A stretch of DNA of 64,000 bases, taken from contig NZ_LWHG01000028.1 in assembly GCF_001625445.1 (NCBI RefSeq), positions 124,001 to 188,000 on the forward strand. The letters are read 5' to 3'. The notes beneath the pieces are model-generated. The model saw only the letters and a list, made by a program, of their open reading frames with translations. It made no database searches and was not told the DNA's origin. This document shows positions 53,221 through 62,100 of the stretch, one piece after another. How positions within the stretch are numbered: position 1 is the stretch's first letter; the number at the start of each line of letters is the position of its first letter. A program made the translations under genes and the position numbers. The DNA comes from Haladaptatus sp. R4. GTDB taxonomy: Archaea > Halobacteriota > Halobacteria > Halobacteriales > Haladaptataceae.

Positions 53221-54059
53221 CCGCGAGCGAAACCGAAGACACCGACGATGCGAACTCGCTCGACATCGGAAACGAGGTCGCCGACCTGAGCGAGACGCCG
53301 CTCAGGGTCGAGAACCTCCGGAAAACGTTCGGCGGCATCACCGCCGTCGATGGAGCGACGTTCTCGGTCGAACAGGGCTCGTTCACCGGCCTCATCGGCC
53401 CGAACGGGGCCGGGAAGTCCACGACGTTCAACCTCATCACAGGGGTCTATCAGCCGGATAGCGGTTCGGTGTACTTCAACGACCGCGACATCACGGGAAT
53501 GCAACCGTACCAAATCGCGGACCGTGGCATGGTCAGAACGTTCCAGATCGCCCGCGAACTCTCCGAGATGACCGTCTTGGAGAACATGATGCTCGCGCCG
53601 AAGGGACAGGAGGGCGAAGCGCTCTGGCGGTCCGTGACGCCGGGGATGCGAAGCGACGTCCGCAAACAGGAAGAAGACGTGCTCGAACGAGCGTGGCAGA
53701 TGCTGGAGTTCTTCGAGATCGACCACCTCGCGGGCGAGTACGCGGGCAACCTCTCCGGCGGCCAGCGGAAACTGCTGGAGATGGCGCGGGCGCTCATGAC
53801 CGACCCGCAGATGGTTCTGTTGGACGAACCGCTCGCGGGTGTCAACCCGTCGCTGGAGAAGAAACTGCTCAAACACGTTCACGAACTCCGTGAACGCGGC
53901 TACACGTTCCTGCTCGTCGAACACGACATGGACGTCATCATGAACAACTGCGAACACGTCATCGTCATGCACCAAGGAAAAGTACTCGCCGAGGGTGAAC
54001 CCGCGGCGATCCGTTCGAACGATCAAGTCATCGACGCCTACCTCGGGGAGGAGATCTGA
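53217..54059 (+). CDS. livG: ABC transporter ATP-binding protein LivG
   Basis: 280 aa. Walker A IGPNGAGKSTTFNLI, signature LSGGQRKLLEMARAL, Walker B PQMVLLDEPLAG, His switch LLVEHDMDVIM. An acidic 25-residue N-terminal extension precedes the ABC domain. The stop overlaps the livF start by one base. Confidence 0.92.
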   Translation: MTASETEDTDDANSLDIGNEVADLSETPLRVENLRKTFGGITAVDGATFSVEQGSFTGLIGPNGAGKSTTFNLITGVYQPDSGSVYFNDRDITGMQPYQIADRGMVRTFQIARELSEMTVLENMMLAPKGQEGEALWRSVTPGMRSDVRKQEEDVLERAWQMLEFFEIDHLAGEYAGNLSGGQRKLLEMARALMTDPQMVLLDEPLAGVNPSLEKKLLKHVHELRERGYTFLLVEHDMDVIMNNCEHVIVMHQGKVLAEGEPAAIRSNDQVIDAYLGEEI

Positions 54060-54766
54060 TGGCGCTGCTCGACATCGACGGACTGGACGCGGGGTACGGC
54101 GAGGACTTACAGATCCTCTCTGACGTCGATATGCGCGTCGAGGACGGCGAATACGTCACCATCGTCGGCCCGAACGGTGCGGGGAAATCGACCGTGATGA
54201 AATCCGTCTTCGGGTTGACGACGTACATGGGCGGCAGCATCACGTTCGCCGGTACGGAGATTCACGGCGACGCACCCGAGGACATCATCCACCTCGGACT
54301 GGGGTACGTGCCCCAGAACGACAACGTGTTCTCGTCGCTCACCGTGGAAGAGAACCTGGAGATGGGGGCGTACATCCTGGACGAAGTCCCGGAGGACGCC
54401 ATGCAGGAGGTGTTCGACCGCTTCCCGATACTGGACGAGCGCCGGGAGCAGAAAGCGGGAACGATGTCCGGCGGCCAACAGCAGATGTTGGCGATGGGTC
54501 GGGCGCTCATGCTCGACCCCGACCTGCTGATGCTGGACGAACCGAGTGCAGGGTTGGCTCCCGACCTCGTCGCCGAGATGTTCGACAAGGTGGACGAGAT
54601 CAACGACCACGGGACTGCCATCCTGATGGTCGAACAGAACGCGAAGGAGGCGCTCCGACGCTGTGACCGCGGCTACGTGCTCGTGCAGGGTCAAAACCGC
54701 TTCATGGATTCCGGCGACGCGCTGCTGGCGGACGACGAGGTCCGACAGGAGTTCCTCGGCGGATAA
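54059..54766 (+). CDS. livF: ABC transporter ATP-binding protein LivF
   Basis: 235 aa. Walker A VGPNGAGKSTVMKSVFG, signature MSGGQQQMLAMGRAL, Walker B PDLLMLDEPSAGLAPDL, switch LMVEQNAKEALR. Last gene of the operon. Confidence 0.92.
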   Translation: MALLDIDGLDAGYGEDLQILSDVDMRVEDGEYVTIVGPNGAGKSTVMKSVFGLTTYMGGSITFAGTEIHGDAPEDIIHLGLGYVPQNDNVFSSLTVEENLEMGAYILDEVPEDAMQEVFDRFPILDERREQKAGTMSGGQQQMLAMGRALMLDPDLLMLDEPSAGLAPDLVAEMFDKVDEINDHGTAILMVEQNAKEALRRCDRGYVLVQGQNRFMDSGDALLADDEVRQEFLGG

Positions 54767-54865
54767 TCTCGTCGGGAAGTCCGGGCGTTTTCCCCGCGGA
54801 TACTCCCACACCTTCTCGTTTCACCGTGCCACAATTGCCAAGGACCAGCACCGCGTGTCATCGTC

Positions 54866-55771
54866 ATGATTCGCTCACGGCGGAGCGGTTCGGCCGTCGC
54901 ACTCGTGGCCGTCCTCGTGCTCGCTCCCGTTCTCGTTTCCGGCGCACCCGTGCCGACGACATCGGCTTCCGCGTCCCAATCCGCCGAGACCGCGTCCCAG
55001 TCCGCCGACGCTGCTCCGACGTCCCTCGATTCCTGTACGCGAATAACTCGCTCCGGCCACTACGTCCTCTCCGACGACATCGAAACCCGTCAGCGGGCGT
55101 GTCTTCGGATCGAGGCCGACGACGTGACCCTCGACGGAGCGGGGCACGTCGTGGACGGACGGGTGTTTCGGGATGGAACTGCGGGCATCGCCGTGACGGG
55201 TCGGAACGTCACGGTTCGAAACGTCACGGCCATCAACTGGACGTTCGGCATCGAATACGAGAACGCCAGCGCCGGAACGGTAGCGAACGTGACGACGTGG
55301 CGAACCGCGGACGGGGTCTCGGTGTTACGCTCCCCGGAGACGTGTCTCCGGCGGGTGACAGCGACGAACGGGTTCACGGGAATCGCGATGAGCGACTCGA
55401 ACGGGAGCCGAATTTCGGACAGCGATGTCCGCGATACGAGTTCGTCGGGCGTGTTCGTCTCCGACTCCGAAGACGTGTCGCTGGCGAACGTCTCGGTCGT
55501 GCGAAGTAAGATCGGCGTGGCGCTGGCCGGGGTCCGAAACGGAAGCGTGACGGACGTGGTCGTTCGCTCGACCGAGGACGGTATTCTGCTGGTCGATTCA
55601 CACGACAACACGATACGGAACGCGACGCTGACGAACCCGGACGGCAGCGCAGTCGTGACGCGTTCGAACGCGAACGCGAACGACAATCCGATCGTCGGTA
55701 GCCGTGGGAACTGGACGACACGCGACGCGTCGAGGACGCACGCGAAAAACGGGCGAGACCGTGGCGCTTAG
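54866..55771 (+). CDS. Secreted right-handed beta-helix (NosD-like) protein
   Basis: 301 aa. Sec-type signal peptide (RRSGSAVALVAVLVLAPVLVSGAP), Ser/Ala-rich spacer, then parallel beta-helix repeats typical of NosD/pectate-lyase folds: TRITRSGHYVLSDDIETRQRACLRIEADDVTLDGAGHVVDG and about six coils with N-V-T spacing (GRNVTVRNVTAINWTFGIEYENASAGTVANVTTW). Many N-x-T sequons. It may bind carbohydrate or metal outside the cell. Sits between the permease operon and a convergent binding-protein gene; the two stops overlap. Confidence 0.8.
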   Translation: MIRSRRSGSAVALVAVLVLAPVLVSGAPVPTTSASASQSAETASQSADAAPTSLDSCTRITRSGHYVLSDDIETRQRACLRIEADDVTLDGAGHVVDGRVFRDGTAGIAVTGRNVTVRNVTAINWTFGIEYENASAGTVANVTTWRTADGVSVLRSPETCLRRVTATNGFTGIAMSDSNGSRISDSDVRDTSSSGVFVSDSEDVSLANVSVVRSKIGVALAGVRNGSVTDVVVRSTEDGILLVDSHDNTIRNATLTNPDGSAVVTRSNANANDNPIVGSRGNWTTRDASRTHAKNGRDRGA

Positions 55772-57039
55772 CTCAGCGCTTGCTGGATGACGGCCGTGTA
55801 CGACGATTCGCCCTTGTTGAACGCGACCTGTTTGCTCACCGAACCGCCTTGGCTCGACGTGAATTTCTTCGTGAACTGATTCGATAGCTGCTGGCCGTAA
55901 TCGTTGTTCACGTACAGCGTCGCGGCGGTTTTCGCCCCGAGTCGTTCCGCCGCAATCTGCGCCATTATCGCACCCTGAAGCAAGTCACTCGGTGCGGTTC
56001 GGAAGATGAAGTCGTTATCCTTCAGGTTCGTGACGGTGACCGCCGTGCTCGACGGCGAACAGCCCACGATCTGATTCGGGACGAACACCTCGGTCGCGAC
56101 CGGGATGTAGTTCCCCGAGGACGCCGGGCCGGAGATGGCCGGGAAACCGGCGTTGACGAGCGCGTTCGCGCCGCTGAGCGACGCCTGTCGGTCGGTCTGT
56201 GTGTCCTCGACCTGCGTTTGAACTTCGAGGTCGACGTTCCCGTCGTTCACCTGCTTGATCGGAATTTGCGACGCCTGCACCATCGGTCCACCGACCGACG
56301 CGAGGTCCCCGGTCTGCGGGAGCAGGATTCCGACTTTGATCGTTCGGCCCATTCCACCCGGGGCGCTGTTCGCCTCGGGTCCACCCGGTTTGCTCGTGAA
56401 CTCCCGCGTGTTGACGACTTTGATGCCGTCCGGCGTCTGCGGTGCGAACTTCCAGACGTCGTAGGCGGCGGACGCCGGACCGCCGTGTACGTCGAAGTTC
56501 GTCGAACTCGATGCGCCTTGGTAGTTGATATCGTCCCCGTTCGCTGCGGCTTTGACGGCGTCCACGAAGTTCGCTGGACCGAACTCCTTTCCGGGTGGGT
56601 TGGCGACCCGACGCATCTGGTCGCGGATTTTGGTCCCGTCATTCGCCCCCGCCGCCGCGTTGGCGAGGACGAGGATGGCGACGGAGTCGTACGATTGGGC
56701 CGTGAAGACGCTCGGTGGTGCGTTGTACTGCTCTTGAAAGAGCTTCGTGAACGCCTGCTGGTTCGGCCCGGCGGCGGCGGGTGCCGTCCCGGTGACGTTT
56801 TTCATGTCGTTGCCGACTTCCTTCGGTAGACTGGCGCTCTGTAACCCGTCCGGAACGAGGACGGGCACGGATTGTCCGGTCCCGTAGAAGTCGCGGAATA
56901 GCTGAATCCCGCTTTCCGGATAGCCGATGACGGTGAGCATGTCCGGCCCACCCCCCTGTTGCAGGGTTCCCATCAACCCGACGGTACTCGTTGCACCTAC
57001 CGCTCGGAGGTAGGTGCGGCGGTCGATTTTGTGACTCAT
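55768..57039 (-). CDS. Circularly permuted type I solute-binding protein, non-lipidated paralogue
   Basis: 423 aa from the ATG at 57037-57039 (MSHKIDRRTYLRAVGATS; an upstream ATG adds 6 residues). Tat signal with RR in DRRTYLRAVG, but no lipobox Cys (VGLMGTLQQ). The mature part begins with the canonical C-terminal half of LivJ-like proteins (MLTVIGYPESGIQLFRDFYG...SYDSVAILVLANAAAGANDG...GASSSTNFDVHGGPASAAYDVWKF). A linker of about 30 aa leads to the canonical N-terminal half (IKVGILLPQTGDLASVGG...GPASSGNYIPV...FRTAPSDLLQG...LYVNNDYGQQL...GESSYTAVIQQALS). Same permutation as the next gene. Expected partner of LivHMGF. Confidence 0.88.
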   Translation of the reverse strand: MSHKIDRRTYLRAVGATSTVGLMGTLQQGGGPDMLTVIGYPESGIQLFRDFYGTGQSVPVLVPDGLQSASLPKEVGNDMKNVTGTAPAAAGPNQQAFTKLFQEQYNAPPSVFTAQSYDSVAILVLANAAAGANDGTKIRDQMRRVANPPGKEFGPANFVDAVKAAANGDDINYQGASSSTNFDVHGGPASAAYDVWKFAPQTPDGIKVVNTREFTSKPGGPEANSAPGGMGRTIKVGILLPQTGDLASVGGPMVQASQIPIKQVNDGNVDLEVQTQVEDTQTDRQASLSGANALVNAGFPAISGPASSGNYIPVATEVFVPNQIVGCSPSSTAVTVTNLKDNDFIFRTAPSDLLQGAIMAQIAAERLGAKTAATLYVNNDYGQQLSNQFTKKFTSSQGGSVSKQVAFNKGESSYTAVIQQALS

Positions 57040-57176
57040 ACCCGGTGGGAGTCTCAACGTTCCGAGGCAAAAATGTATCTTAAACTATCATTATAGATGT
57101 CGCTCGATTCATCGGATGCCGACCGATACAGTAGGGGCGACGGTTTCCATCGAAAACGGTCGAACGAGAGGGGAGC

Positions 57177-58529
57177 TTAGCTCGAACCGGTCGCCTTTTT
57201 GATGACGGACGTGTAGGAAGATTCACCCTTGTTGAACGACACCTTCTGTAGCACCTCCCCGTCGTACTTGTCGGTGAACGTTTTGGAGAACTTGTCCGAC
57301 AGTTGTTGGCCGTAACTGTTGTTCACGAACAGCGTCGAGGCGGTCTTGCCACTGAGCTTCTTGGATGCGACTTGCGCCATCACCTTGCCTTGCAGCAGGT
57401 CGCTCGGTGCGGTCCGGAAGACGAAGTCGTTGTCGTCCAAGTTCGTCACGGTCAGCGCCGTACTGGACGGCGAACAACCGACGACGCCCTGTTTGATGTA
57501 CACCTGCTGGCTCACCGGGATGTTGTTCCCTGAGGATGCCGGGCCACAGATGGCCGGGAAACCGGCGCTAACGAGCGCGTTCGCGCCGCTGAGCGATGCC
57601 TGTTTCTTGGTCTGTGAGTCCTCGACCTGGGATTTGACCTTGATGCTGATGCCCGCGTCGTTCACTTGCTTTACCGGCATCTTCGCGGCTTTGATCATCA
57701 GGCTCCCGGTCGAACCGAGGTCACCTGTTTGTGGAAGCAGGATACCGACCTTGGCGGTTCGGTTCTTCCCACCGGGTGAGCTATCGGCCATCTTGCCGCT
57801 CGGTTCTCCCTCGAAGGTGATGGTGTCCTCCGTCTTGATCCCGCCGTCGGCGCTCGAATCGAACTTCCAGACGTCGTAGGCCGCGGACGCCGGGTCGCCC
57901 TTCTTATCGAAGTCTACGACGCTGGACGCGCCTTGGTAGTTGATGTCTTCGCCGCGTGCGGCAGCTTTGACGGCGTCCACGAAGTTCTCCGGTCCGTACT
58001 TCTGTCCGCCGGGATTGGCGACCCGTCGCATCTGGTCGCGGATCTTGCCCCCGTCGTTCGCCCCCGCCGCCACGTTGGCGAGGATGAGGACGGCGACCGC
58101 GTCGTAGGAGTGGGAGTTGAACACGCCCGGTTCGCGGTTGTACTCGTCCTTGTACATCTGATTGAACGCCTTCTGATTCGGCCCGGACGCCGCAGGGGCC
58201 GTTCCAGTGAGGTTCGCCATATCGTTGCCGACGTTTTTGGGCAGCGTCGAATCCCGCAACCCGTCGGGGACGATTATCTTTTGGTTTCCGTCGGTGCTCT
58301 GGTAGTAGTCGCGGAACAGTTGAATTCCGCTTTCAGGGTAGCCGATGACGTTGAGAACGTCGGGACCACCGCTGTTGTCGCCGCCTCCGCCGCCGTTTCC
58401 GTCACTACTGCTCTTGCTGGTACTGCTGTCGTCGCCGGCACCGCCACCGCCGATACAGCCTGCGAGACCGGCAATTCCGGTTGCACCCAGTCCCTTCAGC
58501 ACGTCACGTCGATCGATATCATATCGCAT
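57177..58529 (-). CDS. Circularly permuted type I solute-binding lipoprotein
   Basis: 450 aa. Tat-type signal (DRRDVLKGLGATGIAGLAG) with lipobox Cys25, then a Gly/Ser linker to about residue 55. Residues 56-225 match the second half of canonical LivJ (PDVLNVIGYPESGIQLFRDYY...SYDAVAVLILANVAAGANDG...FDKKGDPASAAYDVWKF); residues 226-259 are a linker; residues 260-445 match the first half (KVGILLPQTGDLGSTG...GPASSGNNIPVS...FRTAPSDLLQG...FVNNSYGQQL...GESSYTSVIKKA). In E. coli LivJ the order is reversed. About 60% identical by eye to the neighbour, so a duplication after the permutation. Confidence 0.9.
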   Translation of the reverse strand: MRYDIDRRDVLKGLGATGIAGLAGCIGGGGAGDDSSTSKSSSDGNGGGGGDNSGGPDVLNVIGYPESGIQLFRDYYQSTDGNQKIIVPDGLRDSTLPKNVGNDMANLTGTAPAASGPNQKAFNQMYKDEYNREPGVFNSHSYDAVAVLILANVAAGANDGGKIRDQMRRVANPGGQKYGPENFVDAVKAAARGEDINYQGASSVVDFDKKGDPASAAYDVWKFDSSADGGIKTEDTITFEGEPSGKMADSSPGGKNRTAKVGILLPQTGDLGSTGSLMIKAAKMPVKQVNDAGISIKVKSQVEDSQTKKQASLSGANALVSAGFPAICGPASSGNNIPVSQQVYIKQGVVGCSPSSTALTVTNLDDNDFVFRTAPSDLLQGKVMAQVASKKLSGKTASTLFVNNSYGQQLSDKFSKTFTDKYDGEVLQKVSFNKGESSYTSVIKKATGSS

Positions 58530-58551
58530 GGACAGCCATGGGTCTCGACTC

Positions 58552-58562
58552 AGGCGATATAA
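58552..58562 (-). promoter_or_regulatory. TATA box of the binding-protein gene
   Basis: Minus-strand GATTTATATCG about 25-30 nt before the ATG at 58529. Farther upstream the gap (58565-58640) is very AT-rich with TTAATAATTAATAATT-like runs; nothing else is seen up to the CBS gene. Confidence 0.55.
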
Positions 58563-58669
58563 ATCTACCTTTCCAGATTATTAACACTCGCAGATATTGA
58601 CTATAAATATTAATAATTAATAATTTTAATAGGTCCCGGAGTGATTCGGGTTTCGGAAAACTCGAATCG

Positions 58670-59230
58670 CTAAAATTCGCGACAGTCGGCACAGACCAAC
58701 TGGCCGTTGACGTTCGTCAGATCGTGCGTCAGCGCGCCACAGACCTCACAGATGCTTTGACCCTCGTATTCGGTCCCGCCGTTCGTTCCCATCCGGTTTC
58801 CGAGGTCCCCTTGGTCGATTTCCCGTTCCTGTGTTCGCGAGATGCTCGACGGGGACGTCGAAGCCGAAATCACGTCCCGTTCGGTGAGCACCCCGAGCAG
58901 TTCGTCGTCGACGGTGACGATGATCCGGCGAATCCCCTGTTGAGCCATCATCCCCGCGGCGTCGGCTACACTCCGGTCGGGTTGCACAGAGAGCACGGGT
59001 TTCGACATCGCTTCCGAAACCGTCGTTTCCATCGGGTCGTCTTCGTTCGCGACGAGGGCGATCACGTCCGATTCGGTCATGATACCGACCGGTTCGTGAC
59101 CCCTGAGAACGACGACGCTCCCGACTCCTTCGTCGTGCATGAGACGAACCGCTCCGAGAACCGAATCTGATTCACTGACGCCGACGTATTCCCGCGTCAT
59201 CACGTCCCGCACGATAACTTCCGCATCCAT
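58670..59230 (-). CDS. CBS-domain pair protein with C-terminal zinc ribbon
   Basis: 186 aa. Two CBS motifs (VRDVMTREYVGVSESDSVLGAVRLMHDEGVGSVVVLRGHEPVGIMTESDVI and VSEAMSKPVLSVQPDRSVADAAGMMAQQGIRRIIVTVDDELLGVLTERDVI) form an adenosyl-nucleotide-binding Bateman module. A zinc ribbon CEVCGAL...CADCREF ends the protein. Likely an energy sensor. Upstream TATA-like ACTTTTTAGA suggests a leaderless transcript. Confidence 0.88.
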   Translation of the reverse strand: MDAEVIVRDVMTREYVGVSESDSVLGAVRLMHDEGVGSVVVLRGHEPVGIMTESDVIALVANEDDPMETTVSEAMSKPVLSVQPDRSVADAAGMMAQQGIRRIIVTVDDELLGVLTERDVISASTSPSSISRTQEREIDQGDLGNRMGTNGGTEYEGQSICEVCGALTHDLTNVNGQLVCADCREF

Positions 59231-59368
59231 GTGTGAACAGTTGACATGGTCGTTCTAAAAAGTATCCCCGGCACCTTTATTCCCACGTCCAGCGAAAGGT
59301 ACTAGCCGATTTTTCGCCGACGAACGATGCGATTCGAATCCGATTCGAATCGATTTATCAGAGTCCGA

Positions 59369-60127
59369 CTACTCGAATTCGATCCTGCTTCCGGTCGCTC
59401 GACACGTCTCCAAGGCGTGCTTCGCGTCCATTCCGGCGGTTTGCGGGACTCGCCCCGTGCCGACGCCGACTTTCAGTTCGACTTCGACCGTCTCCTCGAC
59501 GTGCTCGATGACGTCCTCGTAGTCCGATTCGTCCATGTTCGGGCAGACCGCGATGACGTTGTCGCCGCCGACGAAGAACGACAGGGCGTCGTGTGCCTCG
59601 CGCATGTATCGCATCAGTTCCGCGTAGCCCTGTTCGATGTGGATGAAGGAGTCGAAGGCGTTCACCTCGTCGGTGTAGTTGCCCGTCATGTCGTTGACGT
59701 CGAAGTGAGCGAGCTGCACGTCGTCGTCGGTTCTGAACTCCTCGTCGATCGTCCGCCCGTCGAGGATTTCGCGGCGCGAATGATCCTGCGCGCTCCCGGC
59801 GTCCTGCAGCAGTTCCGTCGCATCTTCGAGCGCCTGAATCGGACTCGTTCCGGTGGCGACGCTCAAACTGACGGTTACGGGGTAGCGATTTCCGACCGAT
59901 TCCTGCACGAGCGCGTGATCGGACAACGAGAGACCGTTCGTCACGGCCACCATGTTGTCGAAACGGGTGAAGAAGACGTACCCGTCCCGGTTACCGATGA
60001 GTTGGGAGAGGTCGGCGTACAATCGCGATTGAAGCGTTTGGAGGTCGACTTCCCGACGCGGTTCCGGCGTCACGGTCCACGGCCCGTAGTTGTCGATTTG
60101 TATCAACGTGAGTTGGGCGTTCGTCAC
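59369..60127 (-). CDS. gch3: GTP cyclohydrolase III
   Basis: Converts GTP to a formylaminopyrimidine ribonucleotide, the archaeal entry to riboflavin and deazaflavin (F420) synthesis. 252 aa from GTG 60125-60127 (VTNAQLTLIQIDNYGPWTVTPEPRREVDLQTLQSRLYADL), the conserved family start; the longer 60148 start also fits the frame. TTATAATA at about 60152-60159 lies 27 nt upstream, matching a leaderless start at 60127. FVGGDNVIAVCPNMDE is the second GGDN-type active-site repeat. Confidence 0.9.
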   Translation of the reverse strand: MTNAQLTLIQIDNYGPWTVTPEPRREVDLQTLQSRLYADLSQLIGNRDGYVFFTRFDNMVAVTNGLSLSDHALVQESVGNRYPVTVSLSVATGTSPIQALEDATELLQDAGSAQDHSRREILDGRTIDEEFRTDDDVQLAHFDVNDMTGNYTDEVNAFDSFIHIEQGYAELMRYMREAHDALSFFVGGDNVIAVCPNMDESDYEDVIEHVEETVEVELKVGVGTGRVPQTAGMDAKHALETCRATGSRIEFE

Positions 60128-60272
60128 TGTTGGTCGGGAGTTGGGCACACGGTATTATAAGCGAACCTAATCGTGATTTGCGTCTCAAAAATGAGACTCG
60201 ACCGAACCGATCAGATTCCACACTAATCCCGAAGTCGGGGGATTCAAATCGTCGTTTCCCCTGCACCCCACA

Positions 60273-61076
60273 ATGAGTATTCCGTCGTTCGTCATCGGTA
60301 TCGCCGGGGGTACCGGCGCGGGGAAGACGACAGTCGCCCGTGAAGTCACGGAATCCCGGAGCGATTCGGTTACCCGGATTCCGTTGGACAACTACTACAA
60401 GGACCTCTCGCACCTCGATTTCGAGGAACGCGCCGAGGTGAACTACGATCATCCGTCGGCGTTCGAGTGGGAACTGCTGCGTGAACACCTCGATTCGCTC
60501 CTTTCCGGACAGGCCATCGAGATGCCCCAATACGATTTCAGCGTTCACAACCGGAAGGACGAACGCGTCACCGTCGAACCGACGGACGTGGTCGTGCTCG
60601 AAGGAATCCTCGCGCTGTACGACACCGACGTCAACGAGATGCTCGATTTGCAGGTATACGTCGAAACCGACGCCGACGTTCGAATTCTCCGCCGAATCGA
60701 GCGGGACGTGGTGGACCGCGGCCGCGACCTCGAAGGCGTCATGGACCAGTATCTTTCCACGGTAAAACCGATGCACGAGCAGTTCGTCGAACCGACGAAA
60801 AAACACGCCGACCTCATCATTCCCGAGGGGGCAAACCGGGTCGCGGTCAACCTCCTCGAAGAGAAGGTCCGTGCGGAGACGCGTTCGGAACGCGCGTGGG
60901 AAGTCGAGGAGGAACTCCGTCTGCCGGACCGTGACGTGGAACGAATCGATCAGACCGACCGACCCGAGCGAGATAGCCGTCCGGAACGAAGCGGCCGAAG
61001 TGACGCGAACGAGCCACCCGCTGCGACACCCAACGGTGGCGGCGAACGATGGCGCTCGTCGAAAGAATCGAAGTGA
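60273..61076 (+). CDS. udk: Uridine kinase
   Basis: Phosphorylates uridine/cytidine. 267 aa. Walker A GIAGGTGAGKTTVAREV, PLDNYYKDLSHLDFEERAEVNYDHPSAFEWELL, VVVLEGILALYD and RRIERDVVDRGRDLE are standard. After about residue 210 a low-complexity Arg/Asp/Pro tail of roughly 50 residues (DVERIDQTDRPERDSRPERSGRSDANEPP...) extends beyond the usual length. Confidence 0.92.
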   Translation: MSIPSFVIGIAGGTGAGKTTVAREVTESRSDSVTRIPLDNYYKDLSHLDFEERAEVNYDHPSAFEWELLREHLDSLLSGQAIEMPQYDFSVHNRKDERVTVEPTDVVVLEGILALYDTDVNEMLDLQVYVETDADVRILRRIERDVVDRGRDLEGVMDQYLSTVKPMHEQFVEPTKKHADLIIPEGANRVAVNLLEEKVRAETRSERAWEVEEELRLPDRDVERIDQTDRPERDSRPERSGRSDANEPPAATPNGGGERWRSSKESK

Positions 61077-61084
61077 GTTACGCG

Positions 61085-61405
61085 TTACGCTCGTTTCTTT
61101 TCGGGGTTCTCTCCGACCGGGTGGTAGTCCCAGAACCCGCCGGATCGCATTCCTTTGCCGACTGCTTTGTGGAAATCTGTGATCGTCTCGTACTCGTCTT
61201 CCTCGACGTGGTCGAAGATGTCGGCGACGCTGACGACCTTCTCGTAGTTGATTCGGATCGGTTCGTCGGCGTGTGCTTCGACGAACTCCTCGCGTTCGAG
61301 CGGGAAATCCTCGTCTTCGTCTACTTTCTTCGCGAGGATAGCCATACCGTACTTCCGTCCTCCCTCGCTCCCTTCTTCACCGTCAGGGTCGTGGGGCCAG
61401 TCCAT
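61085..61405 (-). CDS. Conserved haloarchaeal protein (possibly DUF5785)
   Basis: 106 aa, starting MDWPHDPDGEEGSEGGRKYGMAILAKKVDEDEDFPL; continues with EPIRINYEKVVSVADIFDHVEEDEYETITDFHKAVGKGMRSGGFWDYHPVG. Acidic, single domain, no membrane segments. The family name is from memory. Convergent with udk (8-nt gap). Confidence 0.82.
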   Translation of the reverse strand: MDWPHDPDGEEGSEGGRKYGMAILAKKVDEDEDFPLEREEFVEAHADEPIRINYEKVVSVADIFDHVEEDEYETITDFHKAVGKGMRSGGFWDYHPVGENPEKKRA

Positions 61406-61449
61406 GCTCGCACGTTTCGTTGAGGGGGCAAAAAGGATTGCTTTCTGTC

Positions 61450-62100
61450 CTACTCGCTCGGCGCGGTAAGCCCCGTCTCGACCAAACTACGATGTCCGCG
61501 GCGCAGTCGTTCGGACACGGCTTGGTGTGAAACACCCAACTCCTCGGCGAGGTCCTTCGTCGTCGCGTTTCGCGGTATCTCGTAGTACCCCCTGTCCATC
61601 GCGCTTCGCAACGTTTCGTACTGCTGTTCGGTAAGCTTGTGTGACTCGTCCAGCAGCGTCGTTCGCTTGTGAACGTTCTGTACTTCGATCGGTATGCCGG
61701 TGTCTTGGCAGGATTCGTACACTGTCGAAAGCGTGTCGCGGTCCACAAACTGGATACGGAAACTCCACCGATTGTTCGCGGCACGTGCGGTAAGGACGGT
61801 CGTATCGCCCATCGAAATCACGGAAAGCGTTTCGGCAACGTCGGCACCCCACCGCATGGAAAACAACCCCCTACCGTTCAACTTCGTCAATAGTTTGGCG
61901 TCGGTGACGGTTCCATCGTCGTCGAACGCCGTCTCCACGGTCGAAATATCGGTCGCGGTCGCGCGCAACTGTGGCATCACGTATTCCGCTTGGTGTGCGA
62001 CGACTCCCACGACTTCGAACCTCGCACCGGGCACCTGCGAAAACGTTTCGCGGAGTGCAAACTCGCTGGTCGGGAGTGCAATCTCTGCAATCGTACTCAC
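61450..62100 (-). CDS. HTH-10 (bacterio-opsin activator type) regulator 2
   Basis: 216 aa from GTG at 62098-62100 (VSTIAEIALPTSEFALRETFSQVPGARFEV), the start conserved in this family; an ATG at 62115 adds five residues. The N-terminal sensory domain is followed by the C-terminal HTH_10 (LTEQQYETLRSAMDRGYYEIPRNATTKDLAEELGVSHQAVSERLRRGHRSLV). A CTCAC/GTGAG inverted repeat overlaps the start region (62096-62109). Divergent from the malectin-domain gene, which it may regulate. Confidence 0.85.
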   Translation of the reverse strand: MSTIAEIALPTSEFALRETFSQVPGARFEVVGVVAHQAEYVMPQLRATATDISTVETAFDDDGTVTDAKLLTKLNGRGLFSMRWGADVAETLSVISMGDTTVLTARAANNRWSFRIQFVDRDTLSTVYESCQDTGIPIEVQNVHKRTTLLDESHKLTEQQYETLRSAMDRGYYEIPRNATTKDLAEELGVSHQAVSERLRRGHRSLVETGLTAPSE

